Of a DNA stretch of 64,000 nt, positions 18,541-27,676 are shown in pieces. The DNA is taken from NCBI RefSeq assembly GCF_900115115.1, contig NZ_FOVI01000003.1, positions 124,001 to 188,000 on the forward strand, written 5' to 3'. Positions within the stretch are counted from its first letter, which is position 1, and each line of letters begins with the position of its first letter. This stretch comes from Paenimyroides ummariense. Lineage in GTDB: Bacteria; Bacteroidota; Bacteroidia; Flavobacteriales; Flavobacteriaceae. A program made the position numbers and the translations under genes. The notes beneath the pieces were generated by a model that saw only the letters and a program-made list of their open reading frames with translations, searched no databases and was not told the origin of the DNA.

Positions 18541-19163
18541 ACGCCAAAGTCAATTCCTACTTTTTCAAATAAATCTTCAAGAAGTGAGATTTTTTCTGTA
18601 CAATCATCATTAAAACTAAACGATGTAACACTTGGAGAAATTATATTGCAACTAAAACAAATTATAAAGTATTCAAACAGTTTATCATTCTCATCAAAAA
18701 ATAAAATGGCATTTCTTGGAGCGTAACATCCACTTCCTCTCATGCCGTTTGTTTCAATATTTTTTCCAATATTATAAATTATATCAGTTAACTCGTTTTT
18801 TTGATCCTCATTTAATTCAATTTTCTCTTCAAAACAATCTGGGTCATATCTTGAATAATCATACTTTAGATATTTAAAATATTTAGGCATGATTTGTCCA
18901 TAGATGAAATCTTCAGTATTAATATTTGATTTTTTTCTTTGAAAACTTTCTAATTTTTCAATACTTTCTTTATACGAAACAAATAAAATTTTCTTTGATT
19001 GGCTAAATGGATAATTCTGATTTCGTCGTTCAATAGAAAATTCGTTAACTCTACTACAAGGAGCGCTATAACCTTGAGCAAATCCAAAATTCATTTTTAG
19101 AAAGAAAAATAGTATTAATAATGATACTCTCATAATGTGTTTTTGTTGAAAAATGAAATTCAT
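18525..19163 (-). CDS. Secreted protein of unknown function, paralog of the next gene
   Basis: Up to 212 residues. The ATG at 19163 overlaps the upstream stop (TAATG). The ATG at 19133 gives a cleaner signal peptide (MRVSLLILFFFLKMNFGFAQ) and may be the true start, giving 202 residues. The mature part shares blocks with its neighbour: ERRNQNYPF, DPDCFEEKIELNEDQKNELTD, CYAPRNAILFF and a CFSCN pair of cysteines. These conserved cysteines suggest disulfides in a periplasmic or secreted protein. No known domain recognised. Confidence 0.7.
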   Translation of the reverse strand: MNFIFQQKHIMRVSLLILFFFLKMNFGFAQGYSAPCSRVNEFSIERRNQNYPFSQSKKILFVSYKESIEKLESFQRKKSNINTEDFIYGQIMPKYFKYLKYDYSRYDPDCFEEKIELNEDQKNELTDIIYNIGKNIETNGMRGSGCYAPRNAILFFDENDKLFEYFIICFSCNIISPSVTSFSFNDDCTEKISLLEDLFEKVGIDFGVKKAL

Positions 19164-19777
19164 TAGAACTCTTTTTCTATTCCGTATTTAATACCAGCTT
19201 TGGCGAATTGCTCTTTTAGTAGGTATAGTTTTTCACCACATCTATCATATAAATCAATTTCTTTGGTACTTTTTCTAAATCCATTACATTGAAAACAAAT
19301 TTCTAAAAAGCCAAATAGTTCATCATTCTCATTAAAAAATAAAATCGCATTTCGTGGCGTATAGCATTTAGCTCTTCCAACAGTTAAATTCTTTTTCTTA
19401 GTTCCAAAGTTAAAAATCAAATCAGTTAATTCATTTTTCTGATCATCATTTAAATCAACTTTTTCTTCAAAATCATCAGGATTATATCTTGTGAAATCTA
19501 CCCTAAGAGAGTCAAAATATTCCTGCATAATTTCTCCATGCATATAACTAATTATTTCACCTTTTTCATAGACTCTATCTTTATTCTTTAAAAGTTTTCT
19601 GTGATTTTCTTTAAAGGATGTAAACACAACTCTTTTAGCTTTATTAAATGGATAATCTTGATTCCTTTCTTCAACAGAAAAATTCTTGATTCTTACACAT
19701 TGTGATTCTTCTTTTTGAGCAGAAGCAGAAAAAGATATTATCAATAAACAGAGATTAACTAGAATTCGGAGAATCAT
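19163..19777 (-). CDS. Secreted protein of unknown function
   Basis: 204 residues with a signal peptide (MILRILVNLCLLIISFSASAQ). It is paralogous to the downstream gene over the whole mature length: EERNQDYPF, NPDDFEEKVDLNDDQKNELTD, CYTPRNAILFF, ICFQCN and LKEQFAKAGIKYGIEKEF. The pair probably arose by tandem duplication and is co-transcribed, with stop and start overlapping. Function unknown; no motif seen that would indicate catalysis. Confidence 0.72.
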   Translation of the reverse strand: MILRILVNLCLLIISFSASAQKEESQCVRIKNFSVEERNQDYPFNKAKRVVFTSFKENHRKLLKNKDRVYEKGEIISYMHGEIMQEYFDSLRVDFTRYNPDDFEEKVDLNDDQKNELTDLIFNFGTKKKNLTVGRAKCYTPRNAILFFNENDELFGFLEICFQCNGFRKSTKEIDLYDRCGEKLYLLKEQFAKAGIKYGIEKEF

Positions 19778-19808
19778 AAGTATAATTTTAAAAAGTAAAC
19801 ATACAAAA

Positions 19809-19840
19809 AAACCTCAAAAGATTAATTCCTTTGAGGTTTA
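19809..19840 (-). terminator. Intrinsic terminator of lpdA
   Basis: AAACCTCAAA (19809-19818) and TTTGAGGTTT (19830-19839) form the stem. On the minus strand it is followed by a T-run, about 50 bases after the lpdA stop. Confidence 0.8.
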
Positions 19841-19890
19841 TTATTCAGTTCAACCTTTTAAACATTGATCCTTAAACTTTAAACAAAATA

Positions 19891-21282
19891 TTACAAATGA
19901 ATCACTTCATCGTAAGCAGCAGCAACAGCTTCCATAACTGCTTCACTCATAGTTGGGTGAGGGTGTACTGCTTTTAAAATTTCGTGACCTGTAGTTTCTA
20001 ATTTACGGGCAACAACTGCTTCTGCAATCATATCGGTAACGCCGGCACCAATCATGTGGCAACCTAACCATTCACCGTATTTCGCATCGAAAATTACTTT
20101 TACGAAACCGTCTGGAGTTCCGGCTGCTTTTGCTTTTCCTGATGCAGAGAACGGAAATTTACCCACTTTAATTTCGTAACCCGCTTCTTTTGCTTTTTTC
20201 TCTGTCATACCAACCGATGCAATTTCTGGTGTTGCATAAGTACAACCAGGAATGTTTCCGTAATCTAACGGCTCCACATGTAAACCTGCGATTTTCTCTA
20301 CACATAAAATTCCTTCAGCCGAAGCAACGTGTGCCAAAGCCTGACCCGGAACTACATCGCCAATGGCATAATAACCCGGAATATTTGTCTGATAGAAATC
20401 GTTTACCAAAATCTTATCGCGATCTGTAGCAATTCCTGTTTCTTCTAAACCGATATTTTCTATGTTTGATTTGATACCAACTGCAGAAAGTAAAATATCA
20501 GCTTCTAAAATTTCTTCACCTTTAGCTGTTTTTACGGTAGCTTTAACGCCTTCTCCAGATGTATCCACTTTTTCAACAGATGAATTGGTCATGATGTTGA
20601 TTCCTGATTTTTTCAAAGAACGTTCAAATTGTTTTGATACATCTTCGTCTTCAACCGGAACAATGTTTGGCATAAACTCCACAATCGTAACATCAGTTCC
20701 CATTGAATTATAGAAATGAGCGAACTCAACACCAATTGCTCCCGAACCAACAACGATCATTTTCTTTGGTTGCGTTGGCAAGGTCATTGCCTGGCGGTAA
20801 CCAATTACTTTTTTACCATCTTGCGGTAAGTTTGGCAATTCGCGCGAACGTGCACCTGTTGCAATAATAATGTGATCTGCAGAAATTTCGGTTACTTTAC
20901 CGTCTTTATCTGTAACATCCACTTTTTTGCCTGGTTTTACTTTTCCGAAACCATCGATAACTTCGATTTTGTTTTTCTTCATTAAGAACTGAACACCTTT
21001 GCTCATTCCGTCTGCAACACCGCGCGAACGTGCAATAACGGCATTAAAATCTTTATCAACTTCGCCATTGATCGTTAAACCATAATCGGCAGCATGTTTT
21101 AAATAATCAAAAACCTGTGCAGATTTTAATAACGCTTTTGTAGGAATACAACCCCAGTTTAAGCAGATTCCGCCTAAATTTTCTTTCTCTACAACTGCAA
21201 CTTTAAAACCTAATTGCGATGCTCTGATGGCTGTTACGTATCCGCCCGGACCGCTACCTAAGATGATAATATCGTATTTCAT
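19891..21282 (-). CDS. lpdA: Dihydrolipoyl dehydrogenase
   Basis: FAD flavoenzyme (E3) that reoxidises dihydrolipoamide in the pyruvate, 2-oxoglutarate and branched-chain dehydrogenase complexes and in the glycine cleavage system, producing NADH. 463 residues. Visible are the N-terminal FAD dinucleotide motif GSGPGGY (9-15), the redox disulfide GGICLNWGCIPTKA (C40, C45), an NAD-binding VVGSGAIGVEFAHF, the second FAD contact YAIGDV and the C-terminal active-site HPHPTMSEA. No E1 or E2 genes are adjacent, so it is probably shared by several complexes. Confidence 0.97.
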   Translation of the reverse strand: MKYDIIILGSGPGGYVTAIRASQLGFKVAVVEKENLGGICLNWGCIPTKALLKSAQVFDYLKHAADYGLTINGEVDKDFNAVIARSRGVADGMSKGVQFLMKKNKIEVIDGFGKVKPGKKVDVTDKDGKVTEISADHIIIATGARSRELPNLPQDGKKVIGYRQAMTLPTQPKKMIVVGSGAIGVEFAHFYNSMGTDVTIVEFMPNIVPVEDEDVSKQFERSLKKSGINIMTNSSVEKVDTSGEGVKATVKTAKGEEILEADILLSAVGIKSNIENIGLEETGIATDRDKILVNDFYQTNIPGYYAIGDVVPGQALAHVASAEGILCVEKIAGLHVEPLDYGNIPGCTYATPEIASVGMTEKKAKEAGYEIKVGKFPFSASGKAKAAGTPDGFVKVIFDAKYGEWLGCHMIGAGVTDMIAEAVVARKLETTGHEILKAVHPHPTMSEAVMEAVAAAYDEVIHL

Positions 21283-21295
21283 TTTTTTAGTTTTT

Positions 21296-21322
21296 AAGCT
21301 TTAAGCATGAAGCTTTAAGCAT
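21296..21322. repeat. Short direct repeat upstream of lpdA
   Basis: AAGCTTTAAGCAT occurs twice in tandem (21296-21308 and 21310-21322), one base apart, in the leader region of lpdA. Confidence 0.6.
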
Positions 21323-21477
21323 TGATTGTTTTATTTTTTATGTGCACGATGTGCGTTGCGAATTTAAGAATTTTTTTAAAAACTATTTAAGTCAAAAGTC
21401 GAAAAGTAGTAAGGTCAAAAGATAAGAATATTTAATTGCTTAACTGTACAACCTAAAACTTACAACATTTAAAATTA

Positions 21478-23232
21478 TCAATTGGCTGATACACTTGCGT
21501 ACTGTGATTCGTACAGATTTTTGTATGCGCCGTTTTCTTTGGTTAACAATTGAGCGTGTGTGCCGGTTTCAACAATTCTTCCTTGATCCATAACCACAAT
21601 TAAATCGGCATTTACAATGGTTGCCAAACGGTGTGCAATAATGATTGATGTTCGATCTTTTGTAATGATTTCGACCGCCTTTTGCAATAATTCTTCTGAA
21701 TAGGTATCGATAGAAGAAGTAGCTTCATCTAAAATCAAGATACTCGGATTACTCATGTAGGCACGCAAAAAGGCAATTAATTGTCGTTGCCCTGATGAAA
21801 GCATTACTCCGCGTTCTTTTACGTTGTAATCGTATCCGCCCGGAAGTTTCTCTATAAAATCGTTAATGCCGATTTCTTTTGCCGCAGCAATTACCTGTTC
21901 TTTAGTAATTTTTGAATTATCTAAAATAATGTTGTTTAAAATAGAATCCGAAAACAAGAAAACATCTTGCAAAACCACTGCAATTTGATCGCGCAAACTG
22001 TTTAAAGTGAAATCGTTGATGTTCATTCCGTCAATCAAAATTTCGCCTGATTCAATATCGTAAAATCGACTTAAAAGATTCGCAATGGTTGATTTTCCTG
22101 CACCCGAAGCTCCAACAAACGCAACTGTTTGTCCTGCCTTAATGTTCAGATTAATGTTGTTTATTACTTTTTTGCCGTTACTGTAACTAAAATCGACATT
22201 CTTAAAATCAATAGCGCCCTTAAAATCAGGAGCAGTGATTTTTCCCTCTTCTTGAATTAAATCATCACGATCTAAAATTTCAAAAACTCGGTCTGCAGCA
22301 ACAATTCCCATCTGCATCACATTAAATTTATCGGCAATTTGTCGCAACGGGTTAAACAACATTGAAATCATCATGGTGTAGCCAAACAAATCTCCGGTAG
22401 TTGTTAAATTATCGCCCTGAACAATGGTAAATCCACCATAAATAATTACGCAACCCAATGTAACCGCCGAAACAATATCGGCAATAGGGAAGAAGATGGA
22501 GTTGTACAGAATGTTTTTCTGCCAGGCATCGTTATGTTTTTGGTTGATTTTTTTGAAGTTTTCGTATTCAATCTGTTCACGGTTAAACAATTGTACGATT
22601 TTCATTCCCGTTAAGCGCTCTTGAATAAACGTGTTTAAATTGGCAACCTGCAAACGAACTTCTTCAAAGGCAACTTTCATGTGTTTTTGAAAAACGCGTG
22701 TAGCATATAATAAAACCGGCATGGCAACCAATACAATAATGGTTAGTTTCCAGTTCATCCATGTCATAATTCCCAAAACAACTACCATTTTTAAAACATC
22801 GCCTACAATCATAAAAAGTCCCTGACTAAAAATACTTGCAATGTTTTCAATATCAGATACATTTCGGGTAATTAACTTACCAACTGGCTCATTATCAAAA
22901 TAACTCAAACGGAATTTTAACATTTTATCAAACAGCGTGGTACGAATGTCTTTTATAATATTTTGCCCTAGCCAACTTGCAATGTATGTAAAGAAAAACT
23001 GTGACGAAACTTCTAAAATAAGCACCAAAGCCATTAAAGCTACGTAAATGGTCAATCCGTTTAAATCGGCTTTTGCAATGTAAACATCAACTACATTTTT
23101 AACCATGTAAGGGCGAATTGCTCCAAAAACAGCAAGCGTAATCACCGTAAGCACCACCCAAAACATCTTATCTTTGTAGGGCTGCGCGTAATGCATTACT
23201 TTTTTTAATGTAGAAGTTTTATTTTGTTTCAT
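21478..23232 (-). CDS. ABC exporter, fused membrane and ATPase domains (MsbA-like)
   Basis: 584 residues. The N-terminal type-I exporter membrane domain (about 15-310, six helices) begins with HYAQPYKDKMFWVV. The C-terminal ATPase has Walker A VGASGAGKST, the signature LSSGQRQLIAFLRAY, Walker B SILILDEATSS and the IIAHRLAT switch histidine. Homodimers of this kind flip lipids or export drugs or peptides; the MsbA-like role is a family-level guess. The start overlaps the end of truA by 14 bases, so the two genes are translationally coupled. Confidence 0.93.
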   Translation of the reverse strand: MKQNKTSTLKKVMHYAQPYKDKMFWVVLTVITLAVFGAIRPYMVKNVVDVYIAKADLNGLTIYVALMALVLILEVSSQFFFTYIASWLGQNIIKDIRTTLFDKMLKFRLSYFDNEPVGKLITRNVSDIENIASIFSQGLFMIVGDVLKMVVVLGIMTWMNWKLTIIVLVAMPVLLYATRVFQKHMKVAFEEVRLQVANLNTFIQERLTGMKIVQLFNREQIEYENFKKINQKHNDAWQKNILYNSIFFPIADIVSAVTLGCVIIYGGFTIVQGDNLTTTGDLFGYTMMISMLFNPLRQIADKFNVMQMGIVAADRVFEILDRDDLIQEEGKITAPDFKGAIDFKNVDFSYSNGKKVINNINLNIKAGQTVAFVGASGAGKSTIANLLSRFYDIESGEILIDGMNINDFTLNSLRDQIAVVLQDVFLFSDSILNNIILDNSKITKEQVIAAAKEIGINDFIEKLPGGYDYNVKERGVMLSSGQRQLIAFLRAYMSNPSILILDEATSSIDTYSEELLQKAVEIITKDRTSIIIAHRLATIVNADLIVVMDQGRIVETGTHAQLLTKENGAYKNLYESQYASVSAN

Positions 23233-23965
23233 TTATGTATGGATATACTACTTGTGTTAAATATAAACCGTGTGCCGGAACAGAAAAACCTGCCTTACCG
23301 CGATTTTTGCTTTTTATGATTTCATGAACATCGTTAACCGAAATTTTTCCCAAACCTACATTCAGCATGGTGCCGACAATTGCCCGAACCATATTACGTA
23401 AAAAACGATTTGCCGAAATATGAAAAATTAATTGTGAACCGTTCTTTTCCCAATAAGCTGTGGTGATGTTACAGTTAAAGGTAAAAACATCGGTGTGTGT
23501 TTTGCAGAAACATTCAAAATCTTCGTATTCTAAAAGAATTTTGGCTGCTTCGTTCATTTTATCAATGTCTAAATTTTTAAACTGATAATAACTTAAGTTC
23601 TTTAAAAAGCTGTTTTTAAACGTGTTGATATGATATTCGTAAGATCTTGAAACGGCATCAAAACGGGCATGTGCATCATTAGCAACTTCAAAAAAATTAA
23701 AAACGGTAATATCTTCAGGTAAAAACGAATTTAATTTTTGAACCATTAACTGCTTATCAAACACTACATCAGTATCAAAATGCGCATACATTAATTTTGC
23801 ATGTACACCGGCATCGGTTCTACCTGCAGCAACCAGTTCAAAATCATCTCTAAACAATACATTAACAGCTTTGGTTAAAACTTCTTGTACGCTAATTGCT
23901 TGGGGTTGATGCTGCCAACCATGGTAATTTGTGCCGTTATATGCAAACTGAATAAAGTACCTCAA
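23219..23965 (-). CDS. truA: tRNA pseudouridine synthase A
   Basis: Isomerises uridines 38-40 in the tRNA anticodon stem to pseudouridine. 248 residues, the normal length. Visible are the opening FIQFAYNGTNYHGWQHQP, the catalytic AAGRTDAGVHA with Asp51, FHISANRFLRNMVRAIVGT and KAGFSVPAHGLYL. It is the first gene of a two-gene unit with the ABC exporter, an arrangement common in this phylum. Confidence 0.97.
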   Translation of the reverse strand: MRYFIQFAYNGTNYHGWQHQPQAISVQEVLTKAVNVLFRDDFELVAAGRTDAGVHAKLMYAHFDTDVVFDKQLMVQKLNSFLPEDITVFNFFEVANDAHARFDAVSRSYEYHINTFKNSFLKNLSYYQFKNLDIDKMNEAAKILLEYEDFECFCKTHTDVFTFNCNITTAYWEKNGSQLIFHISANRFLRNMVRAIVGTMLNVGLGKISVNDVHEIIKSKNRGKAGFSVPAHGLYLTQVVYPYINETK

Positions 23966-24040
23966 TTATTAAAAATTTAAACGTACAAATATACTTTAAT
24001 TTAGCGGAACGCTTGTGTTAAACTCATGTAAACTTTTTAA

Positions 24041-24185
24041 AACCACATAGGTTCATGTCATCAATATTTTATAAATATTTCATAGATTACTAAACTGCAT
24101 AGTTGAGCTATGTTTTATCGTAGATAAAATCTATTTAAACCTCAAATTAAATATAGTTTGAAATATCTATGTGTCTATATGGTTC
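24041..24185. repeat. Intergenic element with inverted ends, copy A
   Basis: A 145-base AT-rich element in a 295-base gene-free region. It begins ACCACATAGGTTCATG and ends CTATGTGTCTATATGGTT; the ends are imperfect inverted repeats of each other. The same ends bound copy B at 49044-49117. No coding capacity. Confidence 0.5.
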
Positions 24186-24237
24186 ATTTAGATTATTATC
24201 TATTTAAGTTTAGATCATTTCATTAACAAAAAACTAA

Positions 24238-24245
24238 TATTTTTG
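24238..24245 (+). promoter_or_regulatory. Predicted promoter of the M64 peptidase operon
   Basis: TATTTTTG, a full TAnnTTTG match, 15 bases before the ATG. Confidence 0.55.
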
Positions 24246-24260
24246 TAGAAACAATATTTC

Positions 24261-25535
24261 ATGAAAACACGTTTACTATTCTTTTTTTTATTGATAAGCT
24301 TTATTGCAAGCGCTCAAAACTTCAATGATTATTTTACAGATAAAACCTTACGGTTAGATTATATTTTTGCAGGAAACGCCAACCAGCAGAATATTTATTT
24401 AAGTGAAATGATTCAGTTAAATAAATGGCACGGACGCGTTGATAATCTTTCGGTTACACCAATTCAAGGTAATGGACAAATTAAGGTTTACAGCACTGCA
24501 AATGATAAGCTTATTTATGTTTTGCCGTTTGGAAGTCTGTTTCAAGAATGGTTAACGTTAGAAGATGCTAAAAAGCAGTTTAAAAGTTTTGAGAATTCTT
24601 TTTTGATTCCTTTTCCGAAAGAACCAATCCGAGTTGATATCTCGTTTTTCACAGCTGATAGACAAGATAGAATACTATCACAACAGTTTATCGATCCCAA
24701 AGATATTTTAATTCGAAAATCAAAAGATGTCCAGAATCCGTATGAAATTGTTCATCATTCTAAAGTTAAAAATCCGATTAAAATTGCGTTGGTTGCCGAA
24801 GGATATGCAGAAAACGAATTAGATCTTTTCATGGAATATGCGCATAAAACCGTCGAAAATTTGTTTAAACATAAGGTTTTTAAAAAATATCAGGATTATT
24901 TTGAAATAGTTGCAGTTAAAACGGTTTCAAAACAGTCGGGTATAAGCATTCCTTCAAAAGATATTTGGTTAAATACGGCTGTTAAATCAAACTTCGATAC
25001 TTTTTATTCTAATAGATATTTAACCACATTGCATACCAAATTACTGCATACACAGTTAGAAAATATTCCGTATCAGCACATTATTATTTTAGCAAATACC
25101 GATTTTTACGGTGGTGGCGGTATTTTGAATTCGTACAGTTTAACCACGACAAAAAACAAGGAATTTGCACCGGTTGTTGTTCATGAATTCGGACACAGTT
25201 TTGCAGGTTTGGCAGATGAATATTTTTATGCGGAAGATGTTTTTGAAAACAAAGCGACTTTGAGTATCGAACCTTGGGAGAAAAATATTACTTCGTTGGT
25301 TGATTTTTCGTCTAAATGGAAGAGTTTGCTAAAAGCCGAAACGCCTGTTCCAACAGATGCATCAATGCAGAAAGAAATCGAAATCGGTGCTTTTGAAGGA
25401 TTAAAAGGCAACGGATTGTACATACCTACATTAACCTGCAGAATGAAAATCAACAATACCGAAGATTTTTGTCCGGTTTGTAGCAATGCAATCGAAGAAA
25501 TGATTTTATTTTACACAACCAAGCAAAAAAAGTAA
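24261..25535 (+). CDS. M64-family (IgA peptidase-like) metallopeptidase, secreted
   Basis: 424 residues with a signal peptide (MKTRLLFFFLLISFIASAQ). The C-terminal catalytic domain carries VVHEFGHSFAGLADEY, a metzincin-like zinc site with H308, E309, H312 and D319. An N-terminal M64 domain of about 140 residues precedes it. It resembles Bacteroidota homologs of Clostridium ramosum IgA peptidase, although immunoglobulin is probably not the natural substrate here. The stop shares a base with the next start (AATGA), suggesting coupled translation. Confidence 0.9.
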   Translation: MKTRLLFFFLLISFIASAQNFNDYFTDKTLRLDYIFAGNANQQNIYLSEMIQLNKWHGRVDNLSVTPIQGNGQIKVYSTANDKLIYVLPFGSLFQEWLTLEDAKKQFKSFENSFLIPFPKEPIRVDISFFTADRQDRILSQQFIDPKDILIRKSKDVQNPYEIVHHSKVKNPIKIALVAEGYAENELDLFMEYAHKTVENLFKHKVFKKYQDYFEIVAVKTVSKQSGISIPSKDIWLNTAVKSNFDTFYSNRYLTTLHTKLLHTQLENIPYQHIIILANTDFYGGGGILNSYSLTTTKNKEFAPVVVHEFGHSFAGLADEYFYAEDVFENKATLSIEPWEKNITSLVDFSSKWKSLLKAETPVPTDASMQKEIEIGAFEGLKGNGLYIPTLTCRMKINNTEDFCPVCSNAIEEMILFYTTKQKK

Positions 25536-26029
25536 TGAAGAAAATTTTGTTATTGTCTGATACGCACAGTTACATCGACGATCGAATTTTGCATTATGCA
25601 GAACAAGCAGATGAAGTTTGGCATGCGGGCGATATTGGCGATTTGAAAGTGACCGATGCCCTTAAAAAAGTAAAACCGTTACAAGCTGTTTACGGAAATA
25701 TTGATGATGCCGAAGCACGAAAAGAATTTCTGTTAGATGCTGTTTTTATGTGCGAAAATAAAAAGGTTTGGATTACGCATATTGGCGGTTATCCGAGGAA
25801 ATATCCTGCAAGAATTAAAGAAGGATTTTTGTTACATAAACCCGATATTTTCATTTGCGGACATTCGCATATATTAAAAGTGCAGTTCGATAAACAGTTT
25901 AATTGTTTAACTTTAAACCCTGGTGCAGCAGGTATTTACGGATTTCATCAGATGCGAACCATGCTTCGGTTTGAAATTGATAAAGATAAAATTGAAAATT
26001 TAGAAGTTATAGAATTAGGTAAACGATAA
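25535..26029 (+). CDS. YfcE/MJ0936-type metallophosphoesterase
   Basis: 164 residues. Calcineurin-like phosphoesterase with metal-binding motifs in order: LLSDTHSY, HAGDIGD, YGNID, ITHIGG and CGHSHILK. Family members hydrolyse phosphodiesters such as cyclic nucleotides or model substrates; the physiological substrate here is unknown. It starts at the stop codon of the M64 peptidase gene and is followed 3 bases later by the bestrophin gene, so it sits inside an operon. Confidence 0.92.
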   Translation: MKKILLLSDTHSYIDDRILHYAEQADEVWHAGDIGDLKVTDALKKVKPLQAVYGNIDDAEARKEFLLDAVFMCENKKVWITHIGGYPRKYPARIKEGFLLHKPDIFICGHSHILKVQFDKQFNCLTLNPGAAGIYGFHQMRTMLRFEIDKDKIENLEVIELGKR

Positions 26030-26032
26030 AAC

Positions 26033-26923
26033 ATGCAAGTATATAACGCAAAAGACTGGTTGGGATTTATTTTTAAGATTCATAAATCGGATACAGTTCG
26101 TAAATTATGGCCGGCAATTATTTTAATGGGATTGTTGTCTTGGCTGGTAGCTTATTTAGAGCTCGATTATTTTGATCTTTCACAAAATTCAGCCTTAAAA
26201 AATACTTCAATATTACATACGGTAATTGGTTTTGTATTGTCGTTACTTTTGGTTTTTCGAACAAATACAGCTTATGATCGTTGGTGGGAAGGTAGAAAAA
26301 TGTGGGGCAAACTGGTAAATGATTCTAGAAATTTATCGGTTAAATTAAATGCACTTTTACCCGAAGATGATAAGGTTTCACGTATTTATTTTACCAACAA
26401 AATTAAGTTGTTTGCAAAAGTTTTGCACACGCATCTTACAAGCGAATCAACCAAATACATGCTCGATGAAGAAGAGCATCCAGAATACGAAGAATCTTTA
26501 AAAGCACAACATCCACCAACAAAAATTGTAGGTAAAATGTATATTGCCTTACAAAAATTAGAACGTGAGAAGATAATATCACCGCAGGACAAAATGATTT
26601 TAGATGAAAATTTAAACGGTTTGTTAGATGTTGCCGGTGCTTGCGAAAGAATTAAAAACACACCGATTCCTATTGCGTATGCCGTTTTTATAAAGAAATT
26701 TATCTTCGTTTATGTACTTACTTTGCCAATTGGGTATGTGTTTACAACGGGGTATTTTATTGTACCTTTAGTAATGATTATTTTCTATGTTTTGTTAAGT
26801 ATTGAATTGATTGCCGAAGAAATTGAAGATCCGTTTAATGGAGGAACCGATGATTTACCGACAGCCAAAATTGCCGAAAACATTGGAAAATATGTTTCAA
26901 ACGTTTTAAAGGATAATAATTAG
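26033..26923 (+). CDS. Bestrophin-like membrane channel protein
   Basis: 296 residues. Bacterial bestrophins form pentameric ion channels in the inner membrane. The family features are visible: an N-terminal WLGFIFKIHKSDT, membrane segments near 35-60 and 65-80 with VLSLLLVFRTNTAYDRWWEGRK, two further segments near 225-265, and the C-terminal acidic IAEEIEDPFNGGTDDLP. Which ion it carries cannot be judged from sequence. It follows the phosphoesterase closely, in the same operon. Confidence 0.9.
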   Translation: MQVYNAKDWLGFIFKIHKSDTVRKLWPAIILMGLLSWLVAYLELDYFDLSQNSALKNTSILHTVIGFVLSLLLVFRTNTAYDRWWEGRKMWGKLVNDSRNLSVKLNALLPEDDKVSRIYFTNKIKLFAKVLHTHLTSESTKYMLDEEEHPEYEESLKAQHPPTKIVGKMYIALQKLEREKIISPQDKMILDENLNGLLDVAGACERIKNTPIPIAYAVFIKKFIFVYVLTLPIGYVFTTGYFIVPLVMIIFYVLLSIELIAEEIEDPFNGGTDDLPTAKIAENIGKYVSNVLKDNN

Positions 26924-26946
26924 TATTATCTTTAAATAAAAAAGTA

Positions 26947-27600
26947 ATGCAGAACGTTTTAGATTTTATAAATAAATTGCAGAAAAATAACAACCGCGAA
27001 TGGTTTGTTGAAAATAAAAAGAGTTTTGAAGATGCTAAAGAAACAGTAAGCAGTTTGTTTAACCATGTGTATAACGAACTAAAACCAGTAGATCATTTAG
27101 AATCTTTGAAGATATATAGAATTTACCGTGATGTTCGATTTTCTACAGATAAAACTCCTTATAAAAATCATTTTTCTATGTATATAGGCAGATTACAACC
27201 CGAATTTCGTGGTGGATATTACCTTCATATAGAACCGGAAAATTCTTTTATTGGTATTGGCTTTTTTGATCCGAATAAAGAAGATTTGTTGCGTATTCGA
27301 AAAGAAATCGAATTAGATGATGAATTAGAATCCATATTGAATTCTAAAGATATTAAAACTACATTTGGAACTTTAGAAGGCGACGAAGTTAAAACAGCTC
27401 CGAAAGGATTCGATAAAACACACGAACGAATTGCATTATTAAAGAAAAAGCAGTTTTTGCTGATTCATAAATTTACTGATAAAGAAGTTTTAAGTCTAGA
27501 TTTCTACAAGGAAGCAGCAAACGTTTTTAAAAAATCAAGACCTTTTGTTGATTATATGACTGATGTGCTGTTGACAAATTTGAATGGGGAGAGGGAGTAA
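26947..27600 (+). CDS. DUF2461 family protein
   Basis: 217 residues, the family length. Typical features are the start VLDFINKLQKNNNREWFVENK, then YRDVRFSTDKTPYKNHFSMYIGR and GGYYLHIEP. Function is unknown; the family is widespread, cytoplasmic and often associated with stress loci. It is the last gene on this strand before a shared terminator and the convergent thioredoxin genes. Confidence 0.88.
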   Translation: MQNVLDFINKLQKNNNREWFVENKKSFEDAKETVSSLFNHVYNELKPVDHLESLKIYRIYRDVRFSTDKTPYKNHFSMYIGRLQPEFRGGYYLHIEPENSFIGIGFFDPNKEDLLRIRKEIELDDELESILNSKDIKTTFGTLEGDEVKTAPKGFDKTHERIALLKKKQFLLIHKFTDKEVLSLDFYKEAANVFKKSRPFVDYMTDVLLTNLNGERE

Positions 27601-27650
27601 TATTATTACACAAATGTTACAGGTTTGAATCCTGCCATCGTCACAAAATA

Positions 27651-27676
27651 AAATCGTACTTCTATAGTACGATTTT
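27651..27676. terminator. Bidirectional terminator hairpin
   Basis: AAATCGTACT (27651-27660) and AGTACGATTT (27666-27675) form a perfect 10-bp stem with loop TCTAT; T-runs lie on the plus side. It reaches into the stop codon of the convergent gene. Confidence 0.85.
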
